Assembly (NCBI GenBank): GCA_003156615.1
Contig: PMHI01000464.1
Location: forward strand, 1-11,922
DNA: 11,922 nucleotides
DNA from: Acidobacteriaceae bacterium
GTDB taxonomy: Bacteria; Acidobacteriota; Terriglobia; Terriglobales; SbA1
Direction: 5' to 3'
Part shown: piece after piece, positions 8,401 to 11,922 of the stretch
Layout: each line of letters begins with the position of its first letter
How positions within the stretch are numbered: position 1 is the first letter of the stretch
Translations under genes and position numbers: made by a program
The notes under the pieces: generated by a model
The model's database searches: none
Told to the model about the DNA's origin: nothing
Seen by the model: the letters and a program-made list of their open reading frames with translations, nothing else

Positions 8401-9776
8401 TCATGCACGTCGACTGGGAGAAATTCTTTGGCACGGCGGTCGGTTCATCGCCGTCACCGAGGTTTTCAGAAATAATTGCGGCTCCAGCGCAAAGGGAACA
8501 CGGTGACGCCGGGAACATTCGCAGAATGATTTTGTCTGCACCCGCCGCGGGGAGGCTTGCGTTAGTTGTTGGGCGGGTCGCCGAATCGGCGGCGAAGGTG
8601 TTGCGAACCAGCCTTGCGAAACTGGAAGCGGATCGTCCCCTTGAGGAAATGGGACTGGACTCGCTGATGGCGTTCGAATTATTGAACCGGCTGGAAATGC
8701 AGTTCGGCATTTCGTGGCCGTCAAACAACGGTTCGGCGAACTCGAGCATTAACAGTCTTGCCGCAGTTGTGCTGAAAATGTTCGTTGAGGACGGGGCCGA
8801 CCCGGGAACTGGGCAGACCTCAGCGCCAGCGGTCGGCCACGACAGGAACAAATCGATCGAGTCAGCGCTCCGGAGTGAACAGACTTTGACTTTGCGCTCC
8901 CGAGGAGGTGGCACTCCAGTATTCCTGATCCATCCTGCCGGAGGTGGTACGAACATTTACGACGAATTGGTGGCGCAGGTGCCCGAGGGATTTCCGGTTT
9001 ACGGAATTCAGTCACGCATTCTAGTGGGCGCGGATGACGAATATATTTCGGTAGAGGAGATGGCGCGGAATTATGCCTCGCTCATTACAAAACGACAGCC
9101 GGATGGCGCATTGCGGCTGGCGGGTTTTTCCGCGGGTGGTTTGTTTGCGCTGGCAACGGCGGGCGAGCTAGAGCGACGCGGTAGAACAGTGTCGTTCGTC
9201 GGCATGATCGACACACCCGTTGGCGTGTTCTGCCCGGATTACCCGCGTGAACTCGTGCTGAAAAACTTGTTTGCGGAGTTCTATGACCACCTCAGCGGTG
9301 AACCAGCGTTGCTGCAGCGGCGCGAGACTGGTGACCTTTTAGACTCGATGATGGAACTCGCGAGAAAAACGGCGACGGCCAAAGAAGAGGCGGCGCGATT
9401 GCACCTTGTCATGGACTGGCTAGTGAAACATGGAGTGCATGTGGGCAATGGAGCGGATTCGGTTTCGAAAAAGTTCTTTGAACTCTTTATCCGTCACGCG
9501 AGCCTGATCAGCACGGGGAGACTGGAAACGGTGATTGCGCCCGTATGGCTTTGGCGCGGAGCTGCCTCATTTCTTCCAACCTCGCCGATTGCCAGGGAAA
9601 CCCGGGGACGAATCACGCGGGGGAAATTCGTAGAGGAGATTATCGACGGCGGGCATTTTGAACTAATGCATCGGCCTCTGGTCAAGACGCTGGCTGCAAG
9701 GTTAGCTCGAGTGCTCGCGGAAACGGAAGAAGCCCACGTTCCAGAAACCGTGTTTCTAGCACAAATGGGGACTTGA
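2469..9776 (+). CDS. Single-chain fully reducing type I polyketide/fatty acid synthase, KS-AT-DH-ER-KR-ACP-TE
   Basis: A 2435-residue cytosolic megasynthase that should extend malonyl units iteratively into a fully reduced chain and release it with its own thioesterase. The start at ATG 2469 is chosen because MNEPLAIIGIGCRFPGG is the usual KS beginning. KS (3-428): C175 in DTACSSA, H310 in HGTGT, H348 in NIGHLE. AT (about 531-835): S623 in GHSVGE, and AFHSHH at 724-729, the malonyl-type specificity motif. DH (about 893-1165): H922 and P931 of the HxxxGxxxxP motif, with E926 replacing Gly; YGPMF at 1046; D1088 and Q1092 in DACFQ. Structural KR half (about 1175-1400): no nucleotide-binding glycines. 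ER (about 1415-1735): NFRDVMKLLG and AAGGVG (1558-1563). KR (about 1750-1935): TGGLGGFG (1761-1768), LDD (1846-1848, B-type), K1866, S1890, Y1903, N1907. ACP (about 2030-2105): S2065 in GLDSL for the phosphopantetheine arm. TE (about 2148-2420): S2221 in GFSAG, D2248 and H2396. No methyltransferase domain lies between DH and the structural KR. The gene ends with tandem stops TGA TAG. The product is unknown; an iterative mode is inferred from the single module plus TE. Confidence 0.96.
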   Translation: MNEPLAIIGIGCRFPGGASPESFWNMLCAGTDAIREVPLDRWSIAAHYDPAPGRAGKSLSKWGGFIENIDRFDSGFFGISAREADSIDPQQRLLLEASWEAFEDGGQTLEELRSSSTGVFVGISTTDYAAMQVDRYGLNLADVYSATGSASSIAANRISYCFDLRGPSVAMDTACSSALTACHVACQSLWHGDCSMAVVAGVNALLNHDNYIAFSRMSMLSPDGRCKAFDASANGFVRAEGVGAVVLKPLSAAQADGDRIYAVIRGTAANQDGRTNGITLPSQQAQAALIRQACQSANILPREISYVEAHGTGTAVGDPIETAALGSVLCEGRRHPCLIGSVKTNIGHLEAASGIASLIKAALILKHKTVPPSLHFKNPNPNINFEKLKLRVVHQLEKLPQRSRGLFAGINSFGFGGANAHVILEAAPGPPRKKDSPAGKGFRQHFVLPISAHSQEALEGAAKQYRALLSEHKANAGALCGAAATRRSHLAHRLCLIGSSREDFLERLDDYLAGERNPAVVAGEAALNATPVFVFSGQGSQWWGMGRELLRQEKVFREQFEECDKLFREFGNWSLIEELSSGEKSSRLRQTEIAQTAVFSLQIALAALWQSWGVKPSAVVGHSVGEVAAAHTAGILTLREAARVTFHRGRSMKSAPETGRMLAAGLDSAQAEELAARFPGEVAIAAFNGPNSVTFSGEAAPLEEVARILEARGIFNRFLQVNYAFHSHHMDVAKDELLLALGKLETAPAQLKMLSTVTGTLVDGPDLTSDYWWRNIRQPVRFGAAIAALSGQGHNLFLELSAHPALTATISETLACHSGAGKAFFSLRRNEPELATMFANLSALHVAGSPVKWKAVYPDVESEVTLPSYSWQRERHWRETSTMHADRLAPPAHPFLTAKVRTAAPVWNAWLDLNAHAWLKDHRVQEHIVFPGAGYIEAALGIGGTLFNSQPLEVEDIEFHKALVLPEGRNPMQLHSVFSPADATVRFSSRGNEADGEWVMNATAKLRAHVATNPPTVDLKRLQQNLGTRLAKNEVYSRCERAGLFYGPMFRAVETVWSQDGEALGQVELPEQLVEGEGRFQIHPVLLDACFQVLLCTKSESGDQRLLLPVRLDRVTFHARPGKSVFCHGKIVQASSHAMTWDFQVFDETGRVLLNSEGFRVQAVRGMSASRLDGPDNWLYETKWVARALSESGALTEKPLSGIWLLFTDSSGVAEKLSGLLKQRGGDPLLFSLDRNSQHPAADSFEKLRERLASANGASRKKVAGVIHLCSLDAPNPTELDRQSLLQAEADGCHSVLHLVQSMVLEKPAPPLWLVTRGAQSVTAEDRISVAQAPILGIGRTIMSELPQLSCRLVDLSFNDAEDASRLLLREIISGEGETEVAWRGESRFASRIARTSLEAHPPRTSAVRNPGYRLETPTSGIMDELALLEHPRRRPGAHEVEIEICAAALNFRDVMKLLGIYPMDSDLDLRLGDECSGRIVALGNKVKRFKIGDEVIAIGSGCFASHLTVPESFVVRKPRRIPFEEAATIPVAFMTAWYALHHLGKIQRGERILIHAAAGGVGLAAVQIARLAGAEIFATAGNDEKRNYLRKVGIRHVMDSRSTAFAAEIRRLTKGEGVDLVLNSLAGDAIAKGLAALAPGGRFLEIGKRDIYANTAIGLRPFRNNHSMFVIDMGQVMMAQSATVQSLLQTIMKRMRGKELHPPPHRSWPISQASNAFHQMVEAKHIGKIVLTMQGENITPKRMLRKKRLTFSAKASYLITGGLGGFGLVVAKWLLESGARHLVLSGRNGAGTPEAKRAVADLKRLGAQVVVVRADVTDESDVARIFKLAHKLGPLRGIFHAAMVLDDGVLAHLTAERFSHVTAPKVTGAWNLHRASTGLPLDHFVMFSSASALVGAAGQANYAAANCFLDVLALYRRASGLPALTVNWGALSEVGVVASRARVAEHLTAHGVQSITPAQATEMLGRLLQSDVTQIAFMHVDWEKFFGTAVGSSPSPRFSEIIAAPAQREHGDAGNIRRMILSAPAAGRLALVVGRVAESAAKVLRTSLAKLEADRPLEEMGLDSLMAFELLNRLEMQFGISWPSNNGSANSSINSLAAVVLKMFVEDGADPGTGQTSAPAVGHDRNKSIESALRSEQTLTLRSRGGGTPVFLIHPAGGGTNIYDELVAQVPEGFPVYGIQSRILVGADDEYISVEEMARNYASLITKRQPDGALRLAGFSAGGLFALATAGELERRGRTVSFVGMIDTPVGVFCPDYPRELVLKNLFAEFYDHLSGEPALLQRRETGDLLDSMMELARKTATAKEEAARLHLVMDWLVKHGVHVGNGADSVSKKFFELFIRHASLISTGRLETVIAPVWLWRGAASFLPTSPIARETRGRITRGKFVEEIIDGGHFELMHRPLVKTLAARLARVLAETEEAHVPETVFLAQMGT

Positions 9777-9791
9777 TAGGATGTCTAGGCG

Positions 9792-9817
9792 GCGCCACCA
9801 GACGGTGCCGGTGGCGC
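9792..9817 (+). terminator. Perfect 8-bp hairpin just after the synthase stop codon
   Basis: GCGCCACC (9792-9799) is exactly complementary to GGTGGCGC (9810-9817) around a 10-base loop. It starts 15 bases after the synthase TGA. The stem is strong and in the right place for a transcription terminator or an mRNA 3'-end stabiliser. No run of T follows (next bases GTATCGCC), so it is not a classical intrinsic terminator. Confidence 0.4.
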
Positions 9818-10508
9818 GTATCGCCTTGATCTCTGCGGAGCCGCTCAACCTCCTGGCCGACGAATTCCTCAAGCAGAGTGTCTTTTCGAGACCAAAGTGC
9901 TCGCGCACCCAGACAAGGGAGTCCCCATGGACCGGTTCAAGGTGCTGGCGATGGCGGCTGACCTGCCCAAGCTCAGCGCCGAGCAAAGGCCCGGTTGAAT
10001 ACGTTCACCGCTGGCGGGGGCCTCATCATCAGGGCCGGAAAGGCGGAGCCGGGAATTGCGATGCGCTCCGATTACGCGGCAGGAGGGCCTCGCCTCAGTC
10101 TAGAGCCGCGCGGTTCCGTGCTGGGCCAGTTGACTCGGGAACCCGACTCCACTTGCTCAACTACGATCACCAAGCGGCGGCAGAAACCTCAAAGTCCGGC
10201 CGGAGCTGAAACGGGCTGGTCCACGATCTGAGCCAGTGGCAGGTGAAAGTCCTTTCGCCGGATACGCCACAGCCTCAGTTCACTGGCCTGTCTCTGCACG
10301 GGTACATCGCCGAGTTCGTCCCGAACCGGATCGAGCGCTGTACCGTGGTGACTTTCTCGCCCAATCCAGGGTCCACGACAAGAGGCGTTTCGAACTAGCT
10401 CTAGTTCTTCGGAACAAGTTGGGCCCATTTGTCCGACCGCAGCTACCGACTCCTGGCCGAGACGACAAAGTGCCCAAGGACGACGGCCGAATCAACTGCT
10501 AGAGGGAT

Positions 10509-10547
10509 CCAATATGTGGAGCTGGCCAATATGTGGAGCTGGCCAAT
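10509..10547. repeat. Tandem direct repeat, 17-bp unit, 2.3 copies
   Basis: The unit CCAATATGTGGAGCTGG occurs at 10509-10525 and again at 10526-10542 with no mismatch, followed by a partial third copy CCAAT (10543-10547). It lies in the gene-poor stretch upstream of the permease stop codon. It may be a replication-slippage duplication. The two copies are too few to call a regulatory array. Confidence 0.9.
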
Positions 10548-10692
10548 CCTCCATCAAGAACATTCGCACGTGGGCAAAGCACCCCAGGCAAGACTCGGCA
10601 CACACAAGTGTCCTACATATGCTCGATTGCTCAACCTCACAATCAAGTTCCCGTTTGCCCCCGAGTCCTAGCAACCCACTATCCGGTCACTG

Positions 10693-11922
10693 TCACTGGG
10701 AGTTAGGGCCATTCATTTCTTCTTGCAGCTTTTGCAGGAGTTGCGTCCGTTGTTCGGTGCTCAACTCCCGCTGCAATTCTTCCAGAGCGAGAGCCACGAT
10801 GTGGTAATGATGTGCTCCTGCGAATTTGGGATCGGTTGTAATGTTGAGCCAGATCTTGTGCATGAGTTCGACATCCTGTGGACGCAGACGCGGGGTGTGC
10901 GGGCCGATCGTATATTCGCGGACCGTTCCGTCGGGAGCGTACACTTCCAGGCAAACACGCGGACGGGGCTCTGGCATGCGCTCCCAGGCGTCGCCCGTGA
11001 GTTTGGCCTGTTCGTCAACAGTGAGTTTGTTGGAGGGGCCGCAGACGACGCGCGAGGAATCGAGCCGCTGCGCGGTCACCAGAATGGCGTCGAAGACATC
11101 TGTGGCCGGAACCACAAGCAGAGAAATCGGCTTGCCTTCTTTTTCGGCGACGGCCACGGCAGCGGTGAACAGTTCCTGCTCGTAGTGGTCGAAGACTTGG
11201 CCAGCCTCCATGACCGAACTGCCGCCGAAGCTGGGCTCGCGATGGTAAAGACGGGCGCTCATCACGACCACATCCTGCTTGGCCGTGTCGGTGTGGGCGA
11301 GGACCTGTCGGAGGTAGAACAGGTTGCGAGGATCGCGCACCGCGACCAGAATGTTTCCCTCACGAACTCCCATCGCACCGCTGCCGAGGTCCTGGTTGCC
11401 GTAGACGCGGAACTGGTCGAGCTGTTCGGGCTTGCCGTGACGTTCCTTGGCGACGTGACGTTCGGAGAGAGTGAAAATGGTGAAGAAGACAGCGCTGAAG
11501 ATCACTCCGGCAATAGTAGCTTGGTATTTTGTGAACAAATTCACGACAGCGGTGATCAGCAGCACCGCAGAAATGAGAATCAACCCCACCGGAACTTCAG
11601 TCTTGCCGAAATGCAGATTGCCAGGCACTTTCCAGTCCCGCTTGCTCGGCTCGGTATAGCGCAGCACGAGCACGGCAACGGACTTCATGGCGAAGCTCCA
11701 GATCACGCCAAAGGCATAGAGCGCTGCTAACACGTAAACGTTGCCGCGGCTGAGCACAATCGTCAGCACCTGCAGTCCCACAATCAGGTTGATGATTCGG
11801 TAACTGGTTCCGAAGCGGTGGTGCGGCTTCTGGAACCAGCTGGTAAGCACGCCGTCCTCAGCCACGCGATTCAGAACTCCGTTCGCGCCCACGATGGAAG
11901 TATTCTGCGCCCCCGCCAGAAT
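10693..11922 (-). CDS. APC-family amino-acid permease, C-terminal part with USP-like cytoplasmic tail (5' end missing)
   Basis: The frame is open through the right edge, so only the last 409 residues are visible and the first several membrane helices are missing. The first visible residues, ILAGAQNTSIVGANGVLNRV, followed by AEDGVLTSWF, match the loop-helix pattern of APC-superfamily amino-acid/cation transporters. Four hydrophobic segments follow at about 44-59, 63-87, 113-130 and 137-152 of the visible part, which would be the last helices of the transporter. From about residue 189 the protein is soluble: NILVAVRDPRN resembles the first strand of universal stress protein domains and SSRVVCGPSN a later one. 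A further C-terminal segment (about 320-409) ends in a charged helix, HHYHIVALALEELQREL, that I cannot assign. The substrate cannot be told from this part. The gene converges on the synthase across the gene-poor stretch and is probably independent of it. A start inside the window (for example GTG at 11890-11892) is unlikely because the family pattern continues upstream. Confidence 0.88.
   Translation of the reverse strand: MLAGAQNTSIVGANGVLNRVAEDGVLTSWFQKPHHRFGTSYRIINLIVGLQVLTIVLSRGNVYVLAALYAFGVIWSFAMKSVAVLVLRYTEPSKRDWKVPGNLHFGKTEVPVGLILISAVLLITAVVNLFTKYQATIAGVIFSAVFFTIFTLSERHVAKERHGKPEQLDQFRVYGNQDLGSGAMGVREGNILVAVRDPRNLFYLRQVLAHTDTAKQDVVVMSARLYHREPSFGGSSVMEAGQVFDHYEQELFTAAVAVAEKEGKPISLLVVPATDVFDAILVTAQRLDSSRVVCGPSNKLTVDEQAKLTGDAWERMPEPRPRVCLEVYAPDGTVREYTIGPHTPRLRPQDVELMHKIWLNITTDPKFAGAHHYHIVALALEELQRELSTEQRTQLLQKLQEEMNGPNSQ

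Larger units (their letters stand above)
9777..10692. other. Gene-poor stretch, possibly containing a decayed gene
   Basis: About 900 bases between the synthase and the permease hold no gene I can defend. Several stretches look coding-like because codon third positions are rich in G and C, but they change frame. Plus frame 1 reads well from 9781 to about 9884 (ARIALISAEPLNLLADEF). Plus frame 3 then reads well to the stop at 9996 (MDRFKVLAMAADLPKLSAEQ), with a TTTT run at 9883-9886 where the frames swap. Plus frame 2 reads from about 9995. Plus frame 1 is coding-like again at 10210-10398 (FTGLSLHGYIAEFVPNRIER) up to TAG stops at 10396 and 10402. This would fit one or more genes broken by frameshifts, but I recognise no family, so the idea stays weak. 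The 142-codon open frame at 9781-10209 has an Arg-rich, unnatural composition in its second half and is probably not translated as such. No tRNA, transposase or inverted terminal repeats were seen. Confidence 0.35.

Noticed and set aside
10492..10674. 60-codon minus-strand open frame over the tandem repeat
   Set aside because: It is built in part from the repeat itself and shows no family resemblance and no supporting start context.
10723..11730. 335-codon plus-strand open frame opposite the permease
   Set aside because: The minus strand gives clear membrane helices and a USP-like domain. The plus-strand translation is His- and Glu-rich without domain features and is a shadow.
1..11922. CRISPR arrays, tRNA or rRNA genes, insertion sequences or prophage genes
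   Set aside because: No regularly spaced repeats, RNA-gene-like structures, transposase or integrase motifs, or terminal inverted repeats with target duplications were seen in the window.

Overview
The window is a bacterial chromosomal segment of moderately high GC with ordinary bacterial gene structure. It holds four protein-coding genes, two of them cut by the window edges. The mix of a stand-alone LigC-type ligase, a stand-alone LigD-type polymerase, a large single-chain polyketide synthase and an amino-acid permease with a universal-stress-protein-like tail would suit a soil bacterium, perhaps Acidobacteriota. That placement is an impression from family resemblance; no marker gene here proves it.

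Left part (1-2267): two parts of a bacterial non-homologous end-joining (NHEJ) kit, placed tail to tail. An ATP-dependent DNA ligase (plus strand, 5' end missing) stops at 945. A LigD-like primase-polymerase gene on the minus strand stops at 960, leaving 14 bases between the stops. Together they resemble a LigD split into separate proteins. Ku is not in the window. The polymerase carries a C-terminal extension of about 115 residues that I cannot assign.

Centre (2268-9776): after a 201-base divergent intergenic region comes one gene of 2435 codons. It encodes a complete, fully reducing type I polyketide/fatty acid synthase with the order KS-AT-DH-(structural KR)-ER-KR-ACP-TE. All expected catalytic residues can be read. 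This is the domain order of animal fatty acid synthase except that no methyltransferase-like region is visible. It is the most interesting object in the window: a self-contained iterative megasynthase with its own thioesterase and no visible tailoring or activating partner.

Right part (9777-11922): about 900 bases after the synthase contain no gene I can defend. They hold a perfect 8-bp GC-rich hairpin just after the synthase stop codon, coding-like fragments that change frame (possibly a decayed gene), and a 17-bp tandem repeat. The window ends in a minus-strand gene, cut at its 5' end, for an APC-family permease with a cytoplasmic tail. It converges on the synthase and is probably unrelated to it.

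Nothing indicates that the end-joining genes, the synthase and the permease form one system. Each appears to be its own transcription unit.
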